Source of the DNA: Zelopaecilomyces penicillatus
Lineage: Eukaryota > Ascomycota > Sordariomycetes > Hypocreales > Pseudodiploosporaceae
Direction: 5' to 3'
Assembly: GCA_005765155.1 (NCBI GenBank)
Contig: VCCP01000005.1
Location: 3,782,001 to 3,846,000 of the forward strand
Length of the DNA stretch: 64,000 nucleotides
Shown here: piece after piece, positions 12,987-22,817 of the stretch
Position numbering within the stretch: position 1 is the first letter of the stretch
Layout: the number at the start of each line of letters is the position of its first letter
The notes under the pieces: generated by a model
The model's database searches: none
The model's input: the letters and a program-made list of their open reading frames with translations, nothing else
Told to the model about the DNA's origin: nothing
Position numbers and translations under genes: made by a program

Positions 12987-14387
12987 ATGGCGCAACAGTA
13001 CGGGTTAGTAACACGCCGCATTGCGCGTCGCTATTTGCACGCGCACGATACCCGCGAGCAACACCTTTTGTGCTAACTTTGAGGGCCGATAGATACGGAG
13101 GAAACCAAAACCCCTACGACCAGCGGGATCCTGCCCCTGGTGGTTACGGGCAACAGGGCGGCTATGGTCAGCAGCAGCAACAACCTCAGCAGGGTAGCTA
13201 TGGTCAACAACAACAGGGTGGTTATGGTGGCCAGCAGGGCGGCTACAACAACCAGCAACAATCTTATGGCGGTGGCCGCAACTATAACCAGGGACAGTCA
13301 ATCGATGGTGGTTATGGAAACAACGTCGAGATGGCCCCCTTGGCCCAGAATGCAGGCTCCATGGCCCGTGGAGACCCCAACGCCATTCTGAATGAGTGTA
13401 CCGCCATTGGCGGCGAAGTCGAGGGTATTCTGCGCAACCTCTCTCAGATTGAGATGCTCCAGACTCGAGTTCTCAACGATGCCGACAGCTCCTCTTCCAG
13501 TGCCGCCCATCGTCAATTGGATGCCCTCTCAGCCGAGACCATGGCAAACTACCGCGCGCTTACGGAGCGCGTCCGAACTGTCAAGTCTAACCCAGAGGCC
13601 CAGAGCGCCATGAACAGACGCCATGTCGCCATTGTCGATGAGAAGCTCAAAAACGCTATTCGAGAGTACATGAGAAAAGAGCGCGATTTCCAGGATGCAT
13701 CCAAGAAGCAGATGGCCCGTCAGTATCAGATCGTGCGCCCCGACGCTTCCCCCGAGGAAGTCCAGGCTGTCGTTGAAGGTACCGGCAACCAGCAAGTCTT
13801 CACCCAGGCTTTGATGCAGAGCGATCGGCAGGGTAGAGCTCGCGCCGCCCTCAGCGCCGTGCAAGACCGTCACAGGGAGTTGCAGAAGATTGAGCAGCAG
13901 ATTGCCGAGCTTTCCCAGTTGTTCCAAGACATGGATACGTTGGTTGTTCAACAGGAAGCTGCTGTCATCCAGATTGAACAAAAGGGCGAGGAGGTTGTAG
14001 ACCACCTCGACAAGGGCAATGAGGAAATTGGAGTTGCTGTCACCACTGCCCGGTCTACAAGGAAGAAGAAGTGGATCTGCTTGGGTATTGTCGGTAAGTT
14101 ACATCCAGTATTGCCACGCTTATTACGAAAGACGCGTTCTAACTTGACTAGTTGCCATCATCATCATTGTTGTCATCGTCGTCTTGGTCTACATCTTTGT
14201 CATCCGCGGTACAAACGACAACAAGAAGCGAGACCTCATCCAAGGTCTCGGATCATTCTCTCTTGCCAACCGCAACCCTGCCGGCCTTATCGGAGCACGA
14301 GACGTGGACCCCGATACCACCAAGATGTTTATGCGCATAGGAATGGGTCGATTTCATCTCCCTGTTCAGGGAACGGAACAGTCTTAA
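12987..14387 (+). CDS. SSO1: Plasma-membrane syntaxin (Sso1/Sso2-type Qa-SNARE)
   Basis: Three exons, 12987-13003, 13093-14093 and 14152-14387, give 417 residues. The 17-base first exon encodes MAQQY plus part of a Gly codon, a start typical of fungal Sso proteins. Residues 6-90 are rich in Gly, Tyr, Gln and Asn with repeated GGYG/QQ units. Then come the Habc regulatory helices and a Q-SNARE helix (about 275-330; central Gln in LVVQQEAAV), a KKK linker and one membrane helix (about 334-357). Known role: with Sec9 and the vesicle SNARE it drives fusion of secretory vesicles with the plasma membrane, in moulds mainly near hyphal tips. Odd: about 58 residues follow the membrane anchor (360-417), whereas syntaxins normally end within a few residues. 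The frame is open through them and no alternative intron is obvious. Confidence 0.92.
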
Positions 14388-15712
14388 ACTGCGGGGGTGA
14401 GAAGAAAGAGGCTCGATTAATTGTTTTATTTTTTAGAGGTTACGGTGACAGCAATGACCAGAGACACACGTATGCACGCACACACGCACCATCCAACCAA
14501 TCAACCAACCAACCACGCTTAGCCAACCTTTTTATTATTTTATTTTTTGTTCCGTTTTTGGGGGTGGTATTGTATAAAAAGCAGATGATGGTTATATGGC
14601 AACAGCATTACGTCTGTGTTTTTTTGTTTCATCTTTTTTTTTAGTTTTGTTATTCAATTTGCTCTCTCTCTCTCTCTGTGTGTGTGTGTGTTCTGAGCTT
14701 GGATTTGCTGGAAGAACGAACGAGGGAAACACGAAATGCCGTATTGATGGCAGAAAGGAGGATGGGTGCGTCAAAGGGATCCTCCAACCCCCAAAGTTAA
14801 TCAAGGGGTCGGCTCAAGTTGTTATTTTTATAACTTGGCGGCCTATTATATAGTCTTGCTCTAGATTATATCTTTTTTTTTGTGTGTGTTTTGTTGTTAC
14901 TACTGGCCTAGTCTCTGCATTTGTCTCTCTTTCCTTGCCTCGACCTCTTCTTGTTCTTTGCCGTCTTTTTATAAGCAACGTTTCTTATCTCTCTCTCTCT
15001 CTGCTGTTGGTTCTGGGGGGGAAGGGAGGGGAGGAAATATATGTTGCTACCGGAGTTATACAGCATATTGGGGCGCGCTCAGCACTACGCTTTAATTATA
15101 TCTCATTGATTGTTTAAAAATGAAGAAAACGTGTCACATTACTATGCTTTTATTAATTGTGATTGAATGTTCTCATGTCACTTTTGAGGTTTTATATAAC
15201 ACTTTTGACATGTTACTGTAGTTTATATAGAGATCGAAAAAAAGAAGAGGAGTAAATAGCTCCAAGAATGATATCACAACTATGAAGTAATTAATTTCAC
15301 ATAAAAATAGCATGTAATGCCAAAGTGTTATTGAGATATATAAAGAATCATCATACTAATAAAAGCTATGAGAAAGGTGAATAAATAAATAAAAAATAGT
15401 GACCTGTACGCCATAAAAATGCTTCTGTTTTGTTCCTTCTCGGGTGCCTGGAGCCACCTGTATCGTACGCGTGTCATTAAAAAAAATCAGATTGGAGTTG
15501 CGAGGAATAGAGAATGTGTCGTCGTGAGAAAATAAGTTGCCGTCTTGACATGATGAGCCAAAACGCTAATATGGTAGGTAGAAATGACAATATATCGTAG
15601 CATCAAGAGCTGTGCGTGTTTGTCTAGATGATAGAAACGCATACGTGCGCCGGAGTCCAATGTGAACAGATTAGGCAGATACCTTTTGGTGTAGATTTCG
15701 CCTTGGGTGGTT
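14388..15712. other. Intergenic stretch between convergent genes, with microsatellites
   Basis: No gene seen. Contains T-rich and AT-rich 3' flank of the syntaxin gene, a CT tract followed directly by a GT tract (14662-14691) and a second CT tract near 14989-15002. The 15100-15480 part is AT-rich. Confidence 0.6.
14662..14691. repeat. Compound CT/GT dinucleotide repeat
   Basis: About eight CT units followed by about seven GT units on the + strand in the syntaxin 3' flank. Confidence 0.85.
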
Positions 15713-16507
15713 TTAATCGTGATCCTCTGCATTGTCTCTCTGCTCGAGCTCATTATTGGCCATCTCACTCCCTGGAAGCTGCTCCTCGTCGCCATGCCTG
15801 TTGACAACCTCTCTCCTCTTCTCTCCTTCGCCCACAACTCTCTTGAGAACACCTAGCCGGCGCCTGAACTCTTCGGCCAGAGTATCTGCGTCCTCTCTGC
15901 CAACGGGCCCGCTCCCGGAATTGGGCAAGCTGTCGGGCCGCATCTCGACGGGTTCGCGCTCAACACCCTCGACGTGGAGCATCACAGACGAATTAGCCGC
16001 TCCGTCGTTGCCACTGCCGCTATCACCGGCCTGCTGCAAGCTGATGTGGGAGTCTGTAACGGCAAAGTCTGGGCTCAAGCTAGACGCCCAGGATACGGAC
16101 CAGGTCCCTGTAGCCTCGGTCGGAGCGGCAAGGTCGACGATGAGAGCGCGATGAGATGGGTCGGTCGGCGGATTTGTGAGCACTGAAGTGTCGTCGTCGC
16201 TGAAGAGATAGTGCACACGCGGATGGACGGTTGTGTTGCTTGTCGCATTCGTCAACAGGGTGAAGAGCGGTTCGAACTTTGGGGGTGGCGGCGACGGCGG
16301 TGGGAGCTGCTGGCTGGGCTCTCCGCTGTGATGCTCTGGCTCAGGTTCTGCAGCATTGTCTCCTGGTGCTGCTGCTGCTGCTGCTGCTGCTGTGAGGGGT
16401 GACGCTGGCGATGGGCTGCCTGCAGTGTGTGGTGGTACAGACTGCGACACCGGAGAGCGCTCCCTACTATCGGACATGGTGATGCTGCTGCTGTGGCAGG
16501 CTGCCAA
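15713..16507 (-). CDS. Conserved-looking hypothetical protein, Pro/Ala/Ser-rich N-terminus
   Basis: Intronless frame of 264 residues. A second Met 10 residues downstream (16477) is as good a start and may be the real one. Residues 1-75 are low complexity: Ser/Pro-rich, an eight-Ala run encoded by a GCA-type triplet repeat (16368-16393 on the + strand), then a Pro run. A more ordered block follows (about 78-165; FEPLFTLLTNATSNTT, VHYLFSDDD, HRALIVDL), then an acidic region with a predicted amphipathic helix (EEFRRRLGVLKRVV). It has no signal peptide, membrane segment or catalytic motif that I know. I regard it as real because of length, lack of stops across mixed composition and the ordered central block. 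I do not recognise a function. Confidence 0.65.
   Translation of the reverse strand: MAACHSSSITMSDSRERSPVSQSVPPHTAGSPSPASPLTAAAAAAAAPGDNAAEPEPEHHSGEPSQQLPPPSPPPPKFEPLFTLLTNATSNTTVHPRVHYLFSDDDTSVLTNPPTDPSHRALIVDLAAPTEATGTWSVSWASSLSPDFAVTDSHISLQQAGDSGSGNDGAANSSVMLHVEGVEREPVEMRPDSLPNSGSGPVGREDADTLAEEFRRRLGVLKRVVGEGEKRREVVNRHGDEEQLPGSEMANNELEQRDNAEDHD
16368..16393. repeat. GCT/AGC triplet repeat coding for poly-Ala
   Basis: About eight uninterrupted triplets inside the hypothetical gene read on the minus strand. They encode an Ala run near residues 40-47. Such tracts vary in length between strains. Confidence 0.85.
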
Positions 16508-18550
16508 CTAGATCGGTTTGGAGAGGAGGCGACCAAGGCCGCGCGGGGCGCATCTTCAAAACGAACGATGGAGGAAGAAACAAATAATATCACCAGCTGT
16601 CTTGTCCGCCCGTCCCCTGAGTCGTCACAGGATGCCCGGTTGTTTCGCGTGTCGTGGTGGTAGGAGAGAGGATGTGCTGCTAGGCATTGCTGAGGGTGAA
16701 TTGAACCCTTAGTACCCACCGAGGCAGGCATCTGCCGGTGAGCAACGCTGAATGACGATGGCAAGCTGAGATGGCTTTATCTTATCACCACGTGCATGAC
16801 TGCCTAGGATGGGTCTGCAAAGGCCAGAATCTTTTAAAAGCATTTCTTAAAGAATTCTTTATATTAGAATATTAAACAGATCTAGCACAAAATTATATAT
16901 TTATTCTCTTACCTCTTATTAAATATAACTTCAGTAAATAAATTATAGAATTTTATTAGCCTGTTTAGTATAATAATATAGTGTATATTCTATTTAAACA
17001 AGCTCCTGACCAGTAATTTTGGCAAATAACTGTCGATCACAACCGGGCTTGCGTGGTTGGTTGAACTTGACGCTTTGCCAAATATGTATGTTTTACAATA
17101 GGGGTTGCTAAGATGCTTGGTGAGTCGCAAAAAAACAATTCGGAGGTAATGGTATGGCATGGCCTTGTCAAGAGAAGCTTTCCATTGATGCATGACGCCT
17201 TTGCGCCCTTTGGCCGTCTCGTCTCCGTATCGCAAGCGTCTAGAACCTTGTACCAACCCCGCCCCCTACCTGCAAGCCAGCACCAGCTGAACTTATTCCC
17301 TCCCGGCTTAATTACACAGAAGACGATAAACTCCATCACACCGATGGGATAACGATTTGCTGTTGCTAATGCTAGCTGTACTATAGCACCTGCTGCATTG
17401 GGTAAATTAATTGATTGATGAGTTCTGACTCGCCGGAGGGGCTGATGAATCGCTCACTCTAGATATCAGGATTTAAAGTGGCCCTGCAGAGGATTCACGT
17501 CATCAAACAACCCCAGGGCTATTTATGTAAAAAAGACGGGACTCTTACCTGTCAGGGAAGAGACCAGGGCTCAAGCTTTTAATTATACATTACCCTACCT
17601 GCTACTATATAGCTATATCAAGCCTAATCCTAGCCTTGTTCACTCTCTTCGTTCTCTCCCGACTTTGGTCTCTGACACTATACTATATTTTAAGGTTATT
17701 AACTTTTTATATAGAGATATAGGTGTATATAACACTTACAGATGTATGGGCTTCCCGAAGCGGTGGCTCTTTTACTACATGGTTCATCTCGATAGCTCAT
17801 ACAGCATTGGTCCTGCTGTTAGCCTCGTCAGTGTTGTGATAGCACTTCTACCCACCGGCAGTTGCAGTTCCGACAGTACGCTGTAGAATATATACTTATG
17901 AAGCTATCCCCTCTGCGTTGTCACTTATACCCTTAATGTTTGAAGTCTAGTCCGTTCGACCACTCTGGACAAAGAAACAGCAAACCTGCCGCAGTGTCGG
18001 GTCCAAAATAACAACTCGCCAAACCAGGTTGACAGATACACCATGTATTGTCAACGATACGCATCATTAGTTCCGTCCATCAGTGTAGATACGCGGGAAG
18101 CTTCTTCCCATCACATATACACGCATTTAATTTGTATTTATCAGAGCTGCACTGTTCTCAACTTGTTCTTTTTTGCATCCCGCCTGGAACATCAACAGAG
18201 TTAAATCCCACTATGCCGCCGTCGAAGGTCATCGTTAAAGGCACCAGAAATAAAAAAAGAGCCCCCCTAATTGAATGATAGTGCTTATATCAGCGCTAAT
18301 CATCTCTTAAACACGAACCATTTTGGACGGCATATACAATACACCGTAATGACCTCTTCCCCATTCGGAGCCGGCTGGCGTCTATATATATATATATTGC
18401 AACATGAACTCGCTCTATGATCAAGAAGCGCAAGAAAAGGTCACCCCAAATCTAGACTCTCTCTCTCTCTTCACAACTAATTGTACCCTCGTGTCTTCAC
18501 TCTACATTATTTGAACAAGACAAAATCGTCCAGAGCGTCTTCTCACCAAA
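16508..18550. other. Intergenic stretch with two AT-rich patches
   Basis: No gene is supported. AT-rich patches at about 16834-16995 and 17570-17740 contrast with the mixed composition around them and resemble decayed repeat DNA. Just before 18550 there is a TATA-type run and a CT tract, treated separately. Confidence 0.6.
18383..18397 (+). promoter_or_regulatory. Possible TATA region of the small secreted protein gene
   Basis: A TATATATA run about 155 bases before the ATG at 18551, followed by a CT-rich tract (about 18458-18474), the usual order of core promoter elements in fungi. Position fits but there is no transcript evidence. Confidence 0.35.
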
Positions 18551-18889
18551 ATGCATCTCATAACCCTAATCCTTGCGTCCCTCGCGACAGCAGTTACGGC
18601 AGCCGAACTCAAAGTCAATTTTTATGCCGACGGCGGCTGCTCAGATTTCATGATCTCAACCAAACCAAGCACCGACAACACCTGTTATAATTACAACTGG
18701 AACCACTTCAACAGCGTCAACATTGCCGACTGTACGTTTCCAAACGGGAAATGTGTCTGCACCTTTTACACCAAACGAGACTGTAGCGGATCACGCAATA
18801 CTGTTACCTACGGTAGAACCAGCAATTGTGCTTCGGCTTGGGGTCAAGGATTCTCGTCCATACGATGTGCAGTCGTTCACGAACCCTAG
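18551..18889 (+). CDS. Small secreted cysteine-rich protein, duplicated crystallin-like motif
   Basis: Single-exon gene, 112 residues, ATG in good context (AAAATG). Residues 1-17 form a signal peptide ending in TAVTA; the mature part starts at about A18. It has eight cysteines (30, 45, 61, 68, 70, 78, 93, 106). The mature protein shows an internal duplication. Half one has FY(24-25), C30-S, C45, W50, F53, C61; half two has FY(72-73), C78-S, C93, W97, F101, C106. FY-to-C and C-to-C spacings are identical (5 and 15). The FYxxxxCxG pattern resembles the Greek-key motif of beta/gamma-crystallin-like secreted proteins; that assignment is inference. Such proteins are secreted effectors or antimicrobials in some fungi, but nothing here shows the target. 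The surroundings are gene-poor and AT-rich. Confidence 0.85.
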   Translation: MHLITLILASLATAVTAAELKVNFYADGGCSDFMISTKPSTDNTCYNYNWNHFNSVNIADCTFPNGKCVCTFYTKRDCSGSRNTVTYGRTSNCASAWGQGFSSIRCAVVHEP

Positions 18890-20083
18890 TTATCTTTATT
18901 GAATGGTGAGAGGCGGCATAGCAGGTCCCAGGAAAATGTTATGGAAACAAAATGAGGCACACAACAAATGGTCAAACTGTGGAACGATGTTATCAATAAG
19001 ATGTGTGACGGAAAGATAGCTGTGTGGTATTTGATGAGTCCATATTGAGAGAACTCAAGACTAAGAGAGCTGTGATAACCCACACATCGCAGCGGTTGTT
19101 CATCCATATGTGGTCCAGATATTCGCGCAAAGCTTGCAAAACACAGCTTTACTCCCTGTACAAACAATATAATCAAGGAATTTATCTCGTTATATTCGCT
19201 AAATGCGGTCTAGCATTGATGTTGAACACTATTATAAGCTCAGCTAGGGACCCTGTTGGGTTGCAGAGGCGCCAGCCATTCCAGACTTCCTGTTATAAGT
19301 CCAAAATAAGTTTGTCATGGGCACCGGCATTTTTCTTGTTTTTCTTCAATTTTCGCAGCGGTGTTCCTAGAAAGTATTATTCAGTAAGGGCATATATGAT
19401 ACCTCAAATCCGTGCGCTGTTCTCCGAGCTGGAATGATGTAGAAATTACAAAAGCCATAACATTGGTAAGAAAACTACCTCGAACCATCCATACACACCA
19501 ATTATACAAACGGCAGTTTACAAAATCCATCACACCAGCCCTGTGTTGTGGACCTTCCACCTTCTTTACCTCACCCTCCGGTTTAATGAGCTCCGGGATA
19601 GAATAAATGGGTGTCCAAGAGAATAAAATTGACGTGTGTGGTGTTGCCGGGATCAAGATCAGTGTACTCTTACTGGATACGCTTATTTGAACATTGTGTC
19701 TTTCTAGTTGTCGTGCATTACTCCGTATGTGGCTATTATAATATGACTCGAGTCGATATCTGAACCCAACTGCATTATAACATTCGTAGGCGGTTATACC
19801 GCACTCTGCTCCTTTCCCTCAATAGCCAACCTCCCTGCTTTGAAGGTGACATACCAAGTTCTAATACTTTTCTTAAAGGTGCTGTAGGGGGTTAAAAGTT
19901 ATAACAATACTGCTCTATACAAATTGCCATATAAAAGTCGGTTTCTTATAGCGCTAAACATTTAGCGCCCTACTGTATATATCAAGCCCCCCCCTCTGTT
20001 AAAAGTACAGTGAGAGGCGGAAAAAAAAGCCAGGGCTTAATATATGTATAAGCATTATATTAGCCAACGTTTTCTTAAAATAA

Positions 20084-20100
20084 ATATATATATATATATA
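20084..20100. repeat. TA dinucleotide run
   Basis: About eight TA units inside the AT-rich block at 19860-20270. Confidence 0.85.
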
Positions 20101-21056
20101 AAGTAGAAGTATAAAAAAGCTATAAGTATTTTTTGAAAAGCAAAAACTATTATATATTCAGCTTTCTTATGGTTTAAAGTTATATAATAATTATTACTTT
20201 ATCAGGCTTAGAAAAAGCCGTTTAAATAATACCGTTTTGTATATTTTATACCTGAAATATACACTGACTCATAATGTTTTTGCCTGGTAATATACCTCAA
20301 TCCGGTTATAGGTCCATCTTAGGTCCGACTGCATCCAGACCCCATCGACATAGACTGCAAGTTTCGATGGCTCATCAGGGAAAACTGTCGTGTGCGCGGT
20401 TGACATGTGACAGCAGCACGATGCTGTACTACCCCACCCTGGGGACTTTTCTAAACAAAAACAAGAATCCGGAGCCACTTGATATTCCAGTATCCATTTT
20501 CTCTTGCTAACCGCAAATCTGCTCTTCCTCCTACACCGTTGTCTCGGCATTGGCGAGCCGCCTTCCCACAGGTACGATATACGCAACACTTTGGGGGTGC
20601 GAATTAGATCCACTGCCTTTGTGCCGATCCCGTCGGTCCCCTTCTACGGATATGCTGTGAAACGTCGGATTCCGCGTTGCAGATGGTTGATCCCATGCCC
20701 TTTGCGCAGGGCCGTAGAGGCAAGACAAGAAATGAGGGGAGAGCTACAGGGCCGGGCAATAACTGGATCCACGTCTTGTGTAACCTGAGTGGGCAAGTCT
20801 ACGCCCGCGCAGATGCAGCATGTTCTGGTGAGGCATGGAGTAGCGTGTAAGTGGATAAAAGGTGTTGTTACACCCTAAATCTGCAAAGGCGAGACCAACA
20901 CCGTCTCCTCCAGTATTATGTTATTCTGAGTCCTTGTCAACCTTCTGACCATTCACCGCATTCGCCCTGTAGAAACGACGTAGCTTGGTTATGGTCGCAT
21001 TAGTAGAATGTTTAAGTCACTCCAAATGACGTTATATCTCCACCTGTCCCTTTAGT

Positions 21057-21072
21057 CCCCCCCCCCCCCCCC
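21057..21072. repeat. Poly-C run, 16 bases
   Basis: Sixteen C on the + strand in the 3' flank of the chitinase gene. Length is unreliable in sequence data. Confidence 0.85.
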
Positions 21073-21469
21073 ATTCATCCCACAGGGTAAGAAAAGCACA
21101 AAACACCAATAATTCAAATACATTTTATTTACACAAGGATTATTGGAGAGAGAAAAAAAGGCCAGTCCATCTATTTAAATCTCTAAAGGGGATATCATGT
21201 AAAACAGTGCTCCTCGCGCGTAGAAATGCAATAACAATTCCCCAATCCCTGAGCTCCAAGAAATGATAGAAATGTTGTACTTATGGGATTGAACCCCCCT
21301 AGTCCTCATGAACGCCGCCTGTGTCATATGTGTCATTGATACCTTTTGCGAACAGCTCCCATCGCCTTAAATGAGAAACAAAAAAAAAAGAGGGGTAGTC
21401 GTTTTTGTCCATGGTAATACTGCCGAGAAGAAGAAGAAAGAAAAAGCAAAAAAGTAACGGCCCTTTTTC

Positions 21470-22817
21470 TCACGAAGTATGCAAAGCTCGGAATCCAGCG
21501 GCAATTAGACTCCTTGACTGTTCTCTTGAATCGGCTGGAGCGTTCCAGTAGAAGAGACCCTGCGATATCTCTCGTTAGCGGCTGAATTGTTTGACAAGAT
21601 GTCGATGAATGAAATCCACAAACCCCCAATCCTTTCTGCTTGCAGAAACCAGCTTTGACCTTGACTGTCTCCTGGTTGTCATATGTGACAAAGCCTCCAT
21701 CGGCGCCGACACATTGAGCTGCGACATTTCGCTTATCCAGCACTTCTTTACACCCTCTCCGCGGCAGCTGGTTGTACTCAAAAGTGCCATCATCTCCACC
21801 GCCTCCCTTAAATTTCTGTCCAGGTCCAGTGGCATTGAGAAAACTTCGCCCATGTGTAGGGATTCCGAGTAGGATTTTCTTCGCAGGAAAGCCTTGAGAC
21901 ATGACATAGGTAACACCTGAAGATGCAGATGGCTCATTCTTGCTCATGGCATACAATTGGGCGTGATGTCCGCTGCTTGGTGTCCACACGCCAAAGAAGT
22001 CGTACGCCATGAGGTTGATGAAATCAAGGTACTCGGCTGCGGTACCCAAATCGATGAATTGCAGAATCGCCTTACTTGCTGGAAGGGCTGCCGTTAGTAT
22101 GAACCTGTCTTCAGGCAAGTGAATTCTAATGGCGGCCAATAGGGCGAGGAAGTCGTAGCCTTGTTTCGCATCACACGGATACTCCCAGGCGACTATCACA
22201 GTGGCGTATGATCAGCATTCCCCTCTTTCTCGCAGCCATGCATGTCCTGGTTGGATCTCACTTACTGTCAATGCCATCCAGTCCGGACGCCTCGACCAGC
22301 CCCAAGGCCGATCTCGCAAAGTTGTCCCTAAGCAATGTGCTCGATGCCACAATTGGGAAGATTTCGGACGCCGCTCCTCCGCCGATGGACAAGACAACTT
22401 GAAGATGGGGGTGCTTTTGCTTTAGATGCATCAAAGACCCCAGGCCACCGTAAACGCCATCAACCGGTGCTCCAGCATCAGCCCATTCGTCACTCAGCTT
22501 TAACACAATAAAAGTTAGCATATAAGTTTGTGGGGGGGTTGTTCAAGCAGGCCAATTCTCCAAAACTCTTGCCCGGTCTGGCTCTGGCCTTCCTCAATTA
22601 TGACACTGCTTTTCTTTGCCGTGGACAAACTCACAAACACACCACCATCGAGAGAGACGCTGGCGTACGCATAGTAAACGTGGTTGATACAACTGTAGTT
22701 GAGCATGCCTGGCGTATCACCCTGATATATCCGGCTGTTGGGAAAGTAGACGGCATTGGTGTACATGACCCTAGCCACACTGGTCGCTAAGCGCGACTTG
22801 CGAGATGACGAACTCAT
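21470..22817 (-). CDS. GH18 chitinase-like protein, intracellular
   Basis: Four exons on the minus strand: 22817-22635, 22497-22266, 22192-21624 and 21559-21470, giving 357 residues. Introns are firm: donor GTGAGT after DGGVF, an intron inside the catalytic motif, and a last intron (GTTTGT donor, GCTAAC branch, CGCAG acceptor) that restores the family C-terminus GLFYWNAPAD with its substrate-binding Trp. Reading through that last intron would give a nonsense tail. GH18 barrel marks: YFPNSRIY (strand 1), LSIGGG (strand 3), LDGIDIAWEYP (strand 4), LMAYDFFG (strand 6). Glu142 is the expected proton donor. The motif DxxDxDxE reads D135, D138, A140, E142, so the third Asp is Ala. There is no signal peptide, LysM or cellulose-binding domain. 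Known reaction of the family: hydrolysis of beta-1,4 N-acetylglucosamine chains. Activity here is uncertain because of A140. Confidence 0.9.

Larger units (their letters stand above)
18890..21469. other. Intergenic stretch with AT-rich, repeat-like core
   Basis: No intact gene. 19860-20270 is strongly AT-rich, with a TA run (20084-20100), stop codons in all frames and an 8-bp hairpin (19951-19968). This is what mutated transposon remnants look like in fungi with repeat-induced point mutation. 20606-20850 carries an open frame without a clear start. 21057-21072 is a run of 16 C. Confidence 0.6.

Noticed and set aside
12512..14644. Single 710-residue open frame over the syntaxin gene
   Set aside because: It reads through the first and last introns. 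The spliced model starts with MAQQY and gives a membrane helix, which the unspliced frame lacks.
21333..21623. Unspliced C-terminal extension of the chitinase
   Set aside because: A GTTTGT...GCTAAC...CGCAG intron at 21560-21623 restores the family C-terminus; the unspliced text does not match GH18.
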